64,000 bases of DNA from Moritella sp. 24 (GTDB taxonomy: Bacteria; Pseudomonadota; Gammaproteobacteria; Enterobacterales; Moritellaceae): assembly GCF_018219155.1 (NCBI RefSeq), contig NZ_CP056123.1:2675505-2739504 (forward strand), read 5' to 3'. Below, one piece after another: positions 37,655 through 47,089 of this stretch. The position numbers were made by a program, and so were the translations under genes. The notes beneath the pieces were generated by a model. It did not search any database and was not told the DNA's origin. It saw nothing but the letters and a program-made list of their open reading frames with translations. Position 1 is the stretch's first letter. Each line of letters opens with the position of its first letter.

Positions 37655-38746
37655 TTAGCGCTGCTGACGTTCAAAGCTTTCCATAAAGCCAATAAGTGCT
37701 TTTACACCTTCAATTGGCATCGCGTTATAAATACTTGCGCGCATACCACCGACAATGCGGTGCCCTTTCAATGCCATTAAATTAGCGTCTTGAGACTGTT
37801 GTAAAAACGCAGCATCGAAATCACTTGATGCTAAAGTAAACGGCACGTTCATTTTTGAACGGTTACCTGTCGCGACGTTATTACCATAAAAATCACTGCT
37901 ATCAATATAGTCATAAAGCAGCTTAGCTTTTTCTGTATTAATCTCTTCGATTGCAGACAGACCACCTTGTGCTTTTAACCACTTGAACACAAGTCCCGCT
38001 AAATACCAAGAATAAGTTGGTGGCGTATTAAACATTGAGTCATTTTCAGCCATCAATTTATAGTTAAAGATGGATGGGGTTTCTTGTCTCGCTGTATCAA
38101 GCAGATCATCACGCACAATAACCACACCTAAACCAGATGGGCCGATGTTCTTTTGCGCCCCCGCATACACGATACCGAATTTACTAATATCTAACGGTTT
38201 AGATAGGATGTTTGAAGACATATCTGCAACCAAAGGAATATCACCTGTGTCAGGGATATCATTAATTTCGATACCTTCAATCGTTTCATTTGGGCAGTAA
38301 TGTACATAAGCAGTATCTTTACTTGATACTTGCCATTGTGAAGCTGGCTTAACAGCAACAATACCATCTGAACTTGGCATTAGAATATTTGATTCGTTAA
38401 CTTGGCAGTATTTCTTGCCTTCAACAACAGCCGATTTAGACCACTGGCCCGTTAATAAATAATCAGCTTCTGTCTTCTCGCCAAGGATATTTAATGGCAC
38501 AGCTGCAAATTGACCACGACCACCACCTTGAGAAAAGATAACTTTATAATTATCTGGAATCGATAATAGATCACGTAAGTCTTGCTCTGCAGTCGAAGCA
38601 ACGGCCATGTAGTCTTTACTACGATGACTCAATTCCATGACTGATACGCCAGTATTGTTCCAATTAATAAATTCTTTCTGGGCTTGTTCCATCACTGCAT
38701 GTGGCAACATTGCGGGACCAGCGCAAAAATTATAAGTCTGACTCAT
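37655..38746 (-). CDS. serC: Phosphoserine aminotransferase
   Basis: PLP enzyme for serine and pyridoxal phosphate synthesis. It has 363 aa (E. coli 362). The start [19 protein letters not shown] is typical; [16 protein letters not shown] and [13 protein letters not shown] hold the PLP lysine. ATG at 38746 was chosen for spacing from the AAGGAT ribosome binding site and family length. Confidence 0.97.
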   Translation of the reverse strand: MSQTYNFCAGPAMLPHAVMEQAQKEFINWNNTGVSVMELSHRSKDYMAVASTAEQDLRDLLSIPDNYKVIFSQGGGRGQFAAVPLNILGEKTEADYLLTGQWSKSAVVEGKKYCQVNESNILMPSSDGIVAVKPASQWQVSSKDTAYVHYCPNETIEGIEINDIPDTGDIPLVADMSSNILSKPLDISKFGIVYAGAQKNIGPSGLGVVIVRDDLLDTARQETPSIFNYKLMAENDSMFNTPPTYSWYLAGLVFKWLKAQGGLSAIEEINTEKAKLLYDYIDSSDFYGNNVATGNRSKMNVPFTLASSDFDAAFLQQSQDANLMALKGHRIVGGMRASIYNAMPIEGVKALIGFMESFERQQR

Positions 38747-38901
38747 ATCCATAATCCTTGTTAACAAAGCAGCTTAAACGTTCTAAACCCTTATTGAATG
38801 ACTATCTAATGTAAGCGATTAAACTTAATTTTTAAAGAATTTATTATAACTATCTAAATAGCTTGATTTGTCGTGTTATCAACATTGCAATTCGTCGCAA
38901 T

Positions 38902-39801
38902 TTACTTGGATTTTAATGACCTTAGATTACGGCTGCCAAGTACATTAATTAAAGCGCCTGCAATAATCAAACTGCCACCAGCCCACGTCCATAATGACGG
39001 GACTTCACTAAACAATATCCAGCCAAAGATAATTGAAAAAACAACTTGTACATAAGAATATGCCGTTGCTTTACTCGCTACTTCAGTTTGCATCGCTTTC
39101 GTTAACCCGACCTGCCCTATTTGCGTAAAAATACCAATTAAAATAAGTAATATGACGCCCTCTATGTCAGGCATCACAAAGCCGTCTCCTAATAGAAACA
39201 CCGATAAAGGTAACGCGATAAGCGGAAAATAAAAGATAATCACAGAGCTATCTTCAGTGCTACTAAGACGCTTAACGATAACATAAGCAACAGCACTACC
39301 AAACGCGCCCAACAAAGCGACTGCAACACTAAATAAAGGTAATTCAGCTGTTGATGACAGCGTTAGACTTGGGCTAACGATAAATACTAATCCCACGATA
39401 CAACACAGAATGCAGATAATAGTCGAACGCTGAATACGTTCTTTAAGGAATATTAATGCCAGTAGCGCTGTAAAGACAGGATGTAGATATTGCAGAATTG
39501 TCGCCTCAGCTAAAGGCAACGTTATCACCGCATAATATACACATATTAGGGCTAATGAACCGACAACACCCCGTGCCATTAGTAGCTTTTTATTATGTCC
39601 CCAAATCGAAATACGCTTTCGACGCACATCCCCATAACTAATCAGTAATGAAACAATAGCCCTTGCCGCCACTATCTCAAAAACAGGAATACCATCAGTG
39701 CTGACTAATTTAACGCAACTCGTCATCAGGGCAAAAGCCAATGCGGACATCAGCATGTACCTTACACCAACAGGGATATCATTTATAAATTGAACAGGCA
39801 T
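38902..39801 (-). CDS. DMT-family (EamA) transporter
   Basis: A 299-aa inner-membrane protein with ten predicted helices in two EamA repeats: an N-terminal repeat ending LQYLHPVFTALLALIFLKE, and a C-terminal one with YSYVQVVFSIIFGWILFSE. Such carriers export metabolites or amino acids; the substrate cannot be told. It is a stand-alone gene. Confidence 0.88.
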   Translation of the reverse strand: MPVQFINDIPVGVRYMLMSALAFALMTSCVKLVSTDGIPVFEIVAARAIVSLLISYGDVRRKRISIWGHNKKLLMARGVVGSLALICVYYAVITLPLAEATILQYLHPVFTALLALIFLKERIQRSTIICILCCIVGLVFIVSPSLTLSSTAELPLFSVAVALLGAFGSAVAYVIVKRLSSTEDSSVIIFYFPLIALPLSVFLLGDGFVMPDIEGVILLILIGIFTQIGQVGLTKAMQTEVASKATAYSYVQVVFSIIFGWILFSEVPSLWTWAGGSLIIAGALINVLGSRNLRSLKSK

Positions 39802-39893
39802 GGATAATTATTTGCTTCAAGTGATTAGAAACTAGAATATTATAAAACAAATACCTTAAATGAAAGTGATTTTGAATCATTCGTCATGCCATT

Positions 39894-40220
39894 TTATTTA
39901 ATATAATTTTTATCAATATAGTCACACCATTGCGCCGAGTTTCGTGCAGGTAGCTCCGTTCTTCCTCGAATACCCAATCTAAATTCAATTACAGACCGCC
40001 ATTCAGATGAGCCAAGATCAGGTCCGTGTCCATGCCCATCATCTGTCATTATTTTATCCTCAACTATCGAGAACCATTCACTTGAACAGGGTTGCAGCTT
40101 AACAACATCCTCCAATACAGGGGCAGCACTGTTCTCTTCGATACTGCTTTCATCAACACTGCAAGCAACAGCAACCACTGACATTGAGACTATCGCAATT
40201 AACTTTATGGCTTTTATCAT
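39894..40220 (-). CDS. Small lipoprotein of unknown function
   Basis: A 108-aa precursor with a signal sequence and lipobox VVAVAC, giving a lipid-modified Cys near residue 20. The mature part has two cysteines (LQPCSSEW, AQWCDYID) and repeated SSEWxSxxE-like segments at ~50 and ~75. I do not recognise a family. ATG at 40220 has a GGAGT ribosome binding site. It is divergent from ppiB. Confidence 0.72.
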   Translation of the reverse strand: MIKAIKLIAIVSMSVVAVACSVDESSIEENSAAPVLEDVVKLQPCSSEWFSIVEDKIMTDDGHGHGPDLGSSEWRSVIEFRLGIRGRTELPARNSAQWCDYIDKNYIK

Positions 40221-40319
40221 TACAAACTCCTTTATCACTACTACAGTTTGTCGCTATGTTTGCGTATACTGCAGCGATTAAACTAATACCAACATTTATA
40301 TTAATATGGTGCAACGAAT

Positions 40320-40811
40320 ATGATTATTTTTACGACTAACCTAGGCGATATCGAAATTGAACTGGACATGGAACGAGCACCAGTATCTTCAAAAAATTTC
40401 CTACGATATTGTAAAGAAGGCTTTTACAACGGCACTATTTTCCACCGTGTGATTCAAGACTTCATGATACAAGGTGGTGGTTTTACTGAAAAAATGCAAG
40501 AAAAACCAACACGCCCTGCGATTGCAAACGAAGCAAATCGTGGTCTTAAGAATGTCATAGGTAGTATTGCAATGGCGCGTACCGACTCGCCACACTCTGC
40601 AACAGCGCAATTTTTCATTAATTTAGATGACAATGACTTTCTTGATCATACAGCGACAACAAATGCAGGTTGGGGTTACGCTGTGTTTGGTAAAGTGACG
40701 GCAGGTATGGATGTTGTGAACATGATTGCATATTCAAGAACGGCTACAGTGAAAGGTCATGAAGATGTACCGAGTGAAGCTATTATCGTGAAAAATGTCA
40801 CGATTAAGTAA
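40320..40811 (+). CDS. ppiB: Cytoplasmic peptidyl-prolyl cis-trans isomerase B
   Basis: Cyclophilin of 163 aa with no signal peptide (E. coli PpiB 164). The catalytic region is FHRVIQDFMIQGGGFT; also SATAQFFINLDDNDFLDH and VFGKVTAGMDVVN. It catalyses proline isomerisation in protein folding. It is a single gene facing a block of minus-strand accessory genes. Confidence 0.95.
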   Translation: MIIFTTNLGDIEIELDMERAPVSSKNFLRYCKEGFYNGTIFHRVIQDFMIQGGGFTEKMQEKPTRPAIANEANRGLKNVIGSIAMARTDSPHSATAQFFINLDDNDFLDHTATTNAGWGYAVFGKVTAGMDVVNMIAYSRTATVKGHEDVPSEAIIVKNVTIK

Positions 40812-40862
40812 GCCCATCACACTATGAAGAATGCGATAAGACGTTATCGCAATCTTCATCGA

Positions 40863-41111
40863 TTACCTCGAACCAAGACACCCCTCTTTTTTCAGTACAC
40901 GAGTCGTTGATGCAGGGTTATTTTTTAGCGCTTCAGCAGGTCGAATCGGCCGCGATACTAAATTACCGGCACAATTGGGGCAAATGAAATTCAATACCTT
41001 ATCGGCACAATCCAGACAAAATGTGCACTCAAAAGTACAAATAAACGCATCCTGTGTTGATGCTGGTAAGTCTTTATCACAACATTCACAATTCGGTCTA
41101 AGTTCGAGCAT
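40863..41111 (-). CDS. DUF1272 zinc-finger-like protein
   Basis: An 82-aa protein of the DUF1272 family with paired cysteines (CECCDKDL, CTFECTFCLDCAD, FICPNCAGNL) that look like a zinc-binding fold. Its role is unknown. It is followed upstream by the GFA gene with a 21-bp gap, so co-transcription is likely. Confidence 0.85.
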   Translation of the reverse strand: MLELRPNCECCDKDLPASTQDAFICTFECTFCLDCADKVLNFICPNCAGNLVSRPIRPAEALKNNPASTTRVLKKEGCLGSR

Positions 41112-41132
41112 ATAAGCCTCCTGTCATGCGTA

Positions 41133-41531
41133 TCAATCGAATGTTTGCTGTTGGGGCAGATCATCAGTGATATCGTGCCAAGCAGCCTTACTGCCAACAT
41201 AAACATGGCGAGTGGCTTTTACCTGAGGGTCGGTATCGAGGGTACCAAACGGAAAACCGAGGATATCAGGATAAGCATCAAACTTAGTATATAAACTCGA
41301 ACCACATTCAGAACAGAAGCCTTTGTGTTCACCCACTGATGATTCATAAAACTTAATGTATTCCTCACCTTGCAGTGTTTTCCAGCTCTGCGTTTTTATC
41401 TTTGCTCTAGTTCTAAATGCAGATGCATGTAATTTCCGACACATGCCACAATGACAATTAAGAACATCGTCGAATTCACCATCAATTTCATATTTCACTT
41501 TGTTGCACAAACAACTTCCTTTGTTGATCAT
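41133..41531 (-). CDS. GFA family protein (glutathione-dependent formaldehyde-activating-like)
   Basis: A 132-aa zinc-fold protein with GSCLCNKVKYEI, the CHCGMCRKLHASAF core and FCSECGSSLYT. Members bind zinc and sometimes glutathione adducts; the actual reaction is usually unknown. A decayed relative lies at the right end of this window. Confidence 0.87.
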   Translation of the reverse strand: MINKGSCLCNKVKYEIDGEFDDVLNCHCGMCRKLHASAFRTRAKIKTQSWKTLQGEEYIKFYESSVGEHKGFCSECGSSLYTKFDAYPDILGFPFGTLDTDPQVKATRHVYVGSKAAWHDITDDLPQQQTFD

Positions 41532-41589
41532 TTTCTCTCCTTGAATTTATATGTACATAACATCTTTAATGCTGCGACTGCATTACCAA

Positions 41590-42087
41590 TTAATCAAATG
41601 GACGATCTATAACACACAGTTCACTAAGGCTTAGGATCTGTTGATAGTCATCCCTCATTTCTCGCGTCGATAAATGAGGCGTAAACCAAATGGCATTCAA
41701 GCCTGCTTCAATCGCAGGAAGGATGTCTCGATGCATCAAATCACCAACCATCGTCACCTCACTCGCTTTTGTGTCGAGTTTTTCGATAATAGCTTGATAA
41801 TAAGCCGCCGTCCCTTTACCAATACCTAAGTTTGCTTGGCAAAAATAACCTGATATAAAGGTGTCTAGCCCAACTCGTTCAAATGCAATTCGAATATCTT
41901 CCATACTGGAGTCTCCAGCACCAGTCGCCACATACAGTTTACAACCCTGTTGTGATAACGTCGTTAACATCTCAAGTGCACCACTGATAGCTTCAACATG
42001 TTCCCATAGACACATTTTACCTTTCATTTCTGGCGGGTTGACCATCAAAGTATCACCCCAATCAAACAAATAAATCTTAGTCATCAC
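41590..42087 (-). CDS. HAD-superfamily hydrolase
   Basis: A 165-aa HAD phosphatase-like protein. Motif I is LFDWGDTL (nucleophile Asp near residue 9), motif II is VATGAG, and motif III/IV is MVGDLMHRDI. The cap is small. The substrate is unknown. It is a single gene in the accessory run. Confidence 0.83.
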   Translation of the reverse strand: MMTKIYLFDWGDTLMVNPPEMKGKMCLWEHVEAISGALEMLTTLSQQGCKLYVATGAGDSSMEDIRIAFERVGLDTFISGYFCQANLGIGKGTAAYYQAIIEKLDTKASEVTMVGDLMHRDILPAIEAGLNAIWFTPHLSTREMRDDYQQILSLSELCVIDRPFD

Positions 42088-42162
42088 GCGATCCTTTTAT
42101 ATTCAAGCCAACCAATACTTATTTACTACACCTACGATTCCAATCATGCGTTAAAGCGCTAT

Positions 42163-42663
42163 TCACGTCAGAATATTAAGTCGCGCCATATGATAAACAT
42201 TAACATATTGGCCATTTCTGAATGCAAATGCCTTAGACTCACCTTCAATAACAAAACCAAACTTTTCATACAATGCGATTGCAGAATGGTTGTCTGTGTA
42301 TACGGTTAATTCCAATCGCATGATATTAAGCCAGTTATCAGTCAGATCAATAAGGCTAGTAAGTAATGCGCTACCAACTCCCTTACCTTGGTAATCGTCT
42401 TTAACGCCCATACCAAATGAACCAGCATGACGCCTGCGTGCATTACTACACACTTCAAAGCCTAAGTTACCTACAACTTCACCATTCATTTCTGCGACAA
42501 AGGAATAGACATTAGCAGGTACGTTCGCCATGCGGTCTGCCCAGCCTTTACCCGATGGATTTGGTAATTGTAGCGTGCCGCTATACGCATTTTTACAGGC
42601 ATAAATATCACGAATAGCCGAGGCATCATCGGGTTCTGAATGTCGTACTTGTATTTTATCCAT
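42163..42663 (-). CDS. GNAT-family N-acetyltransferase
   Basis: A 166-aa acetyltransferase with the acetyl-CoA motif GVKDDYQGKGVGSALL (~90-105) and the C-terminal ALYEKFGFVIEGE. The N-terminus (VRHSEPDDASAIRDIY) is typical. The substrate is unknown. Confidence 0.88.
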   Translation of the reverse strand: MDKIQVRHSEPDDASAIRDIYACKNAYSGTLQLPNPSGKGWADRMANVPANVYSFVAEMNGEVVGNLGFEVCSNARRRHAGSFGMGVKDDYQGKGVGSALLTSLIDLTDNWLNIMRLELTVYTDNHSAIALYEKFGFVIEGESKAFAFRNGQYVNVYHMARLNILT

Positions 42664-42759
42664 AAATATCTCTGTATTTCATCAAACCGGAATCTATACC
42701 ATAATATGTGCAGATTCATAAGTACATGGTAATTAACGTATTAATAAAATAATTCATCT

Positions 42760-43515
42760 CTATATTTTCAGTACTTCACCTTGAATCTCTCTGTTACTAA
42801 CAACACACAGAATAAGTGATGCACTATCATCATGAGATGCAATAGAAAGCCTTCCTCTACGATCCCAAGCACGACTCTTTCCACAACCTTTCCAACTCCC
42901 CGTACGGCCATTATGATTTGACATAAGCACAGCAAGATTATGCTCAGACGCGTAATGCTGCAACAAAGTACAATCAACATCAAACCCATTATCTGACACT
43001 AATACACTTGAAAGATAAACGCTGGCGCCAGCGGCCTTTGCTTTAGCGGGGTGATTTGAGTTACTGAAGTCAGCGCAAATAGCCAATGCGATAACCTGTG
43101 ATTGATAATGGATAAAATAATGAGCAGTACCAACATCAAAAAACTCAGCTTCACCAGTATGAAGATGCTGCTTACGGTAGAAATCAGTATGTCCCGTAGG
43201 ATATGAAATAATAGAACCAATGAAGGGGCGAGAGTGAGAATTTTGAATCGGACAACCGCTTACAATAAGGATATCATTTTTTTTCGCGACTGCCGAAAGC
43301 AACTTAACAACTGGCGAATCAATATTCACAGCAAGTTTACTGGCCAATTGCGGCTCATAACCTGTTAATGATAGTTCAGGGAATACCACTATATCAGCAC
43401 CGTTCTGAGCGGCTAACTCAATATATTTTTGATGTGTTTTAAAGTTTTGTTCAATCGAGCCTTTAACAACGGGTAATTGCACTAAACCAAACGTTATATC
43501 CTTGTTATTCACCAT
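42760..43515 (-). CDS. Carbon-nitrogen hydrolase (nitrilase superfamily)
   Basis: A 251-aa amidase-like enzyme. The catalytic triad is visible: Glu in VVFPELSLTGYEP, Lys in YRKQHLHTGE and Cys in LAICADFSN. The superfamily hydrolyses amides or nitriles; the substrate is unknown. An AGGAGGG ribosome binding site precedes the ATG closely. Confidence 0.88.
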   Translation of the reverse strand: MVNNKDITFGLVQLPVVKGSIEQNFKTHQKYIELAAQNGADIVVFPELSLTGYEPQLASKLAVNIDSPVVKLLSAVAKKNDILIVSGCPIQNSHSRPFIGSIISYPTGHTDFYRKQHLHTGEAEFFDVGTAHYFIHYQSQVIALAICADFSNSNHPAKAKAAGASVYLSSVLVSDNGFDVDCTLLQHYASEHNLAVLMSNHNGRTGSWKGCGKSRAWDRRGRLSIASHDDSASLILCVVSNREIQGEVLKI

Positions 43516-43584
43516 ACCCTCCTCATAAAATACGACAACATGTTGCCTGCTACGCTAAGTCATCACGATTTACTTACCTCTAGT

Positions 43585-43956
43585 TTATCGTTCAATCGAT
43601 TGACTTGGATATGAAATTTCTAACACTAAGCATTCTTGCTCACAAATAAACGGACCATGTACTTCACCCGGCGGACGACTTGCATAATCTCCCGCCTCTA
43701 ACCACACATCAAATGCCACATCGAAAAGACGCCCTGATATGATGAAAATCTCTTCTGGATAGTCATGATATTTCCCACCAAACGCCGATGTATCAGCTCC
43801 CGCTTTAAAACGCGTTAACCGCGTGTAATCACCTGTAATGTCATCCATAGATAACGTTAATTGTTCAAGCTCACCATTCGTATCAGCAATGGTACTCCAC
43901 TGACCTTTATTGACAGCAGCTAACGTATTCCAATACTGAATTGTACTTTTAGTCAT
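43585..43956 (-). CDS. Cupin-domain protein
   Basis: A 123-aa single-domain cupin (ChrR-like) with motifs HDYPEEIFIISG and GDYASRPPGEVHGPF supplying likely metal ligands. The function is unknown. An AGGGAAG ribosome binding site is present. A decayed FMN-reductase gene lies just upstream. Confidence 0.82.
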   Translation of the reverse strand: MTKSTIQYWNTLAAVNKGQWSTIADTNGELEQLTLSMDDITGDYTRLTRFKAGADTSAFGGKYHDYPEEIFIISGRLFDVAFDVWLEAGDYASRPPGEVHGPFICEQECLVLEISYPSQSIER

Positions 43957-44010
43957 ATATACTTCCCTGTAGTAAAATGAAAAACGATAATATTTATTAT
44001 AATCAACTTA

Positions 44011-44255
44011 TTAAACAATGCCGTATACGTTCGTGACACCTGCAGAGAATACATCAATTGCTGATTTAATTGACTGAGACATAGCCTGATCTGCCATTAT
44101 GTCCTCTGCAGATAAATCACTACCAAGTAAGGGGATAGTAATACATGCGCCCTCTATAATATGCCCAGACATGGTGCTAATTCTTTCATTGCAGTGAGTA
44201 ATGCTGTGTTATAGGAGCCTACTCTTAGACTTCCCGATATCGCTAATATTTTCAA
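44011..44255 (-). pseudogene. Decayed NADPH-dependent FMN reductase gene
   Basis: On the minus strand one frame encodes LKILAISGSLRVGSYNTALL and ends MKELAP before a stop. A second frame continues with a segment like IPLLGSDLSAEDIM and then SQSIKSAIDVFSAGV before its own stop. Together they follow the start of the NAD(P)H-dependent FMN reductase family (ISGSLR...SYN motif), but the reading frame shifts near 44165 and the catalytic TPEYN region and C-terminus are missing. The candidate start is TTG at 44255 after GAGAGGTG. No intact copy is in the window. Confidence 0.72.
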
Positions 44256-44339
44256 TTCACCTCTCCGTTTCCGCTTCATATCCGTTAAGTTTAAATTAAG
44301 ACAGAAGTACTCGCTCGTAACACGACAACCCACAGCCAG

Positions 44340-44819
44340 TTAGTCATTATCGGCCATGATAATTTCAGTCACAATTTCAGTTTTAACAGAGTTGGCGATG
44401 AAGCATTGTTGGTGTGATTGATGATGCATTTTTTCAAGTTGTGCCATTGTCGGTTGCTTAGCGCCAGAGAACTCAACGCAGGGCCTAAGCGTTACCTTCG
44501 TCATTGAAATATTGCCATCATTATCTTGTTCCATAATACCAACAGCATCATCTAAATATGAATCAACCACATATTTTCTTTTTACTGCGATAGATAAAAA
44601 GAACAACATATGGCAACTAGACAGAGACGCAACAAACGCTTCTTCAGGATCAACATTTGCTTCGACAGAATAAGGTAAAGGTACTACATGAGGCGAAGAT
44701 GACGCTGGAACTATGACTCCCCCATCAAAAATCCATTCATGCTCTCGACTATATTTATTATCAATATAGTTTTCATTAATATCTCTAATCCAATTAATTT
44801 TGGCAAAATACTCAGACAT
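44340..44819 (-). CDS. OsmC/Ohr-like peroxidase family protein
   Basis: A 159-aa OsmC-family protein with the conserved cysteine in LSSCHMLFFLSIA (~residue 68) and the second in HQQCFIANSVKT. Such proteins reduce organic peroxides using these two cysteines. ANVDPEEAFVASLSSCH is characteristic. Confidence 0.87.
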   Translation of the reverse strand: MSEYFAKINWIRDINENYIDNKYSREHEWIFDGGVIVPASSSPHVVPLPYSVEANVDPEEAFVASLSSCHMLFFLSIAVKRKYVVDSYLDDAVGIMEQDNDGNISMTKVTLRPCVEFSGAKQPTMAQLEKMHHQSHQQCFIANSVKTEIVTEIIMADND

Positions 44820-44868
44820 TTAAACTCCTTTTAAAATGATCCTATGCAGCTATATTCCAATAATCCTA

Positions 44869-45405
44869 TTATGTGAATTCAATGAGTGCTGATTTGTAAG
44901 CCTCTTTAGCCTCAAGACTTAAATATCTATCCATACACTCAAATAGTGCTAATAACTCTAAGCCATGCTTATTTTTAAATTCATCACTGGCATGTACAAG
45001 TTCTAATTCATTTGCGACAGTTAACGCACAAAAACGATTAGCTTGCTCTTTAGATAAAACAAATAAGGAACCGGAGAATCTATCTAAAAACTGAATAGTT
45101 TCCGCGTTACCAAATTGAGGAAATACATAATCACGGTCGCACGAACAATATAGATACACCAAAGCCTCAGCGTCACCACCGATGATCGCTGAGATACTCT
45201 CTCGTTGTAATAAGGAAACCATTTGTTCGTCAAAACCAGCAGTGCCATATGCTGCATGGAATAATCCTGCTAGCCTCAATATTTCATCACTCCCCCATGC
45301 AGCAAGGATTGACTCAGTTCCTTTTAAATGAGCCTCTAGCGAGCCATTTAGATGCTGAAAGTCTCCCGCGCCTAACGCTCTTAATGCTTCAAATTGTTTA
45401 TCCAT
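44869..45405 (-). CDS. DUF6817-like protein
   Basis: A 178-aa soluble protein with an N-terminal HLNGSLEAHLKGTESIL and LAGLFHAAYGTAGF, matching the HD-like DUF6817 family as I remember it. The histidines could bind a metal. The function is unknown. It is in the same run as the OsmC gene, 49 bp away. Confidence 0.7.
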   Translation of the reverse strand: MDKQFEALRALGAGDFQHLNGSLEAHLKGTESILAAWGSDEILRLAGLFHAAYGTAGFDEQMVSLLQRESISAIIGGDAEALVYLYCSCDRDYVFPQFGNAETIQFLDRFSGSLFVLSKEQANRFCALTVANELELVHASDEFKNKHGLELLALFECMDRYLSLEAKEAYKSALIEFT

Positions 45406-45453
45406 TATCGACCTTTTTAATCTAACATCAAAAATAAAGTCATTCGTGATTTA

Positions 45454-45873
45454 TTATTTCGATTTTTCACCCAGATGCTGTGTAAAGCGTAGCAAATATC
45501 CATCAGGATCTTGGACTAAAAATTCACGTTCACCAGATAATTTATCGCCAATGTCATACCATGTTTCTTTCACATCACGATAAAGTGAAACTTGATTACC
45601 ACTCAGGCGAGTTAATAATGGGTCAATATCAGGAAGCTCTATTTGAAAGTTGATACCTCTGCCGAACGGTGTGTTTAAGTCACCCGTTAACCAAGCACTC
45701 TCTGTCACTTGCTCCAACATTAACTGGACTTGCCCCTGCTCAAGATAAACAAAATCAGGGTTATCACGCCTAATTCTTATCGAGAACCCTAATAATCGAG
45801 TATAAAAATCAAGTGAATGCTCAAAGTCACTTACCATTAGTTCGGGGACCATTGGATTCCAATATTCAGTCAT
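45454..45873 (-). CDS. VOC-family (glyoxalase/bleomycin resistance-like) protein
   Basis: A 139-aa vicinal oxygen chelate protein: ELMVSDFEHSLDFYTRLLGF at the start and EREFLVQDPDGYLLRFTQ at the end, giving the two beta-alpha-beta-beta-beta units with Glu/Asp ligands. The substrate is unknown. It is 25 bp from the next gene upstream, so probably co-transcribed. Confidence 0.87.
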   Translation of the reverse strand: MTEYWNPMVPELMVSDFEHSLDFYTRLLGFSIRIRRDNPDFVYLEQGQVQLMLEQVTESAWLTGDLNTPFGRGINFQIELPDIDPLLTRLSGNQVSLYRDVKETWYDIGDKLSGEREFLVQDPDGYLLRFTQHLGEKSK

Positions 45874-45898
45874 ACTACAAAGCTCCTTTTAGTAATAA

Positions 45899-46342
45899 CT
45901 AGGTGCTATATTGTTGATAAACACACCCCGTAAAGCCCATCTGCATATACGCAGCAGTTAATTCAAATTGTTGCACAAAACAAGTCGGTAACTCATCGTT
46001 AAAACCAGTGGAAAGAACAGAACATGTCTTTCCTTTCAATTGTCGACCAAGTTCTTTTTCAATCGTCAATAAATCAGAAAAACGATCGAAGAATACTTTT
46101 AACTGCGCGGACATTGAGTACCAATAAACGGGCGTAGCAAAAACGATATGTTCGAAATCAATCAGCTCTTTAATAAGAGGAAGGAAATCATCATCTCTGT
46201 TGGTGTGCTCGTAGTCATAAAACGACAATTGATAATGTGTAAGTTCAAAGAGTGTCGCGCCTGATTTTTTAACAAAGGCATCCACCAGCGCTTTTGTATT
46301 ACCGTCAGACCTAGACGTACCTAAAACGACTGCAATTTTCAT
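45899..46342 (-). CDS. Flavodoxin-like NAD(P)H-dependent oxidoreductase
   Basis: A 147-aa flavodoxin-fold protein with an FMN-phosphate loop (GTSRSDGNTKAL) and FATPVYWYSMSAQLKVFFDR, typical of the NADPH-dependent FMN reductase/NQO-like group. ATG at 46342 was chosen because the fold starts there; an upstream in-frame start would add ten residues. Confidence 0.83.
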   Translation of the reverse strand: MKIAVVLGTSRSDGNTKALVDAFVKKSGATLFELTHYQLSFYDYEHTNRDDDFLPLIKELIDFEHIVFATPVYWYSMSAQLKVFFDRFSDLLTIEKELGRQLKGKTCSVLSTGFNDELPTCFVQQFELTAAYMQMGFTGCVYQQYST

Positions 46343-46377
46343 AAACAATCCCTGCTCCTTAATATCACACATGCCTT

Positions 46378-46864
46378 CTAGTTGATCCGTAAATTCGAAT
46401 CGAGTACAAAAGCCATTTCTATTTCATCGTTTTGACTATTCACTATATCGAACCCTGCATTTTCATATGTTTTTATCGCGCTTAAATTCGTTTGATACAC
46501 AGTTAAATTCAGTGAATGACTATTACCGCTTTCAAGATGCTCTTTTACTAAGTTCAGTAATTTCAGAGCAACCCCCTTTCCCTCTCGCCTTTTTCGCTAC
46601 ATACATTTGTATAATTTCGATTGCTGTCGAGGTTGAGGGGATTAGCCCACACAAACCAATCAATTCTCGGCCATTAAATGCCCCTAACATTATTCCCTTT
46701 GTACTTTTTTGCTCAATGAGTTTTTCAAAGTACAATTGAGATAACTGAGATTGCTCTTCGTATCCAGAACCAAAGCATTCGGGATGAAGTTTCAAGCTTT
46801 CTAGTCTCAAGGCTCGATAGGCAATGCTATCTCCACCCTTTAACATTTTATAATAAACGTTCAT
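46378..46864 (-). pseudogene. GNAT acetyltransferase gene broken by a +1 frameshift
   Basis: The first frame encodes an acetyltransferase up to the acetyl-CoA loop (MYVAKKARGKG) and then reads nonsense to a stop. Removing one C from the C5 run at about 46570-46574 restores the frame, which continues VALKLLNLVKEHLES and KTYENAGFDIV and ends at 46378, giving a complete 161-aa protein. This is either a real loss-of-function or phase-variable frameshift, or a sequencing error in the homopolymer. Confidence 0.85.
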
Positions 46865-46984
46865 ATCACCTCATTGATATCCATTCAACAAAATTGAAAT
46901 TAAACATTTAAACCATTGTTATAAATAAAAAACATTAACAACACTACCGTTTCATTTTGTGTAATTCAAGTCGCTAAACTAAGA

Positions 46985-47024
46985 TGTCGTAAAAAGATAA
47001 GCCAATAGGCATAAAAAGCTATTC
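46985..47024. promoter_or_regulatory. 40-bp direct-repeat operator upstream of the CoA-transferase gene
   Basis: The half-sites GTCGTAAAAAGATA and GGCATAAAAAGCTA lie 22 bp apart, two helical turns, in direct orientation. The same 40-bp element with 5 differences precedes the acyl-CoA dehydrogenase gene. The AraC-family gene between the two targets is the probable binding partner. Confidence 0.75.
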
Positions 47025-47089
47025 CTCCGTGATACCTCGCTCATTAAGATAAATACAAGCAACCCTCAATGCACCACAGGAGTGTTAAT

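Noticed and set aside
40825-40845. GCGATAA-gacg-TTATCGC hairpin after ppiB as a terminator
   Set aside because: A 7-bp stem with no T-run on either strand; left unannotated.
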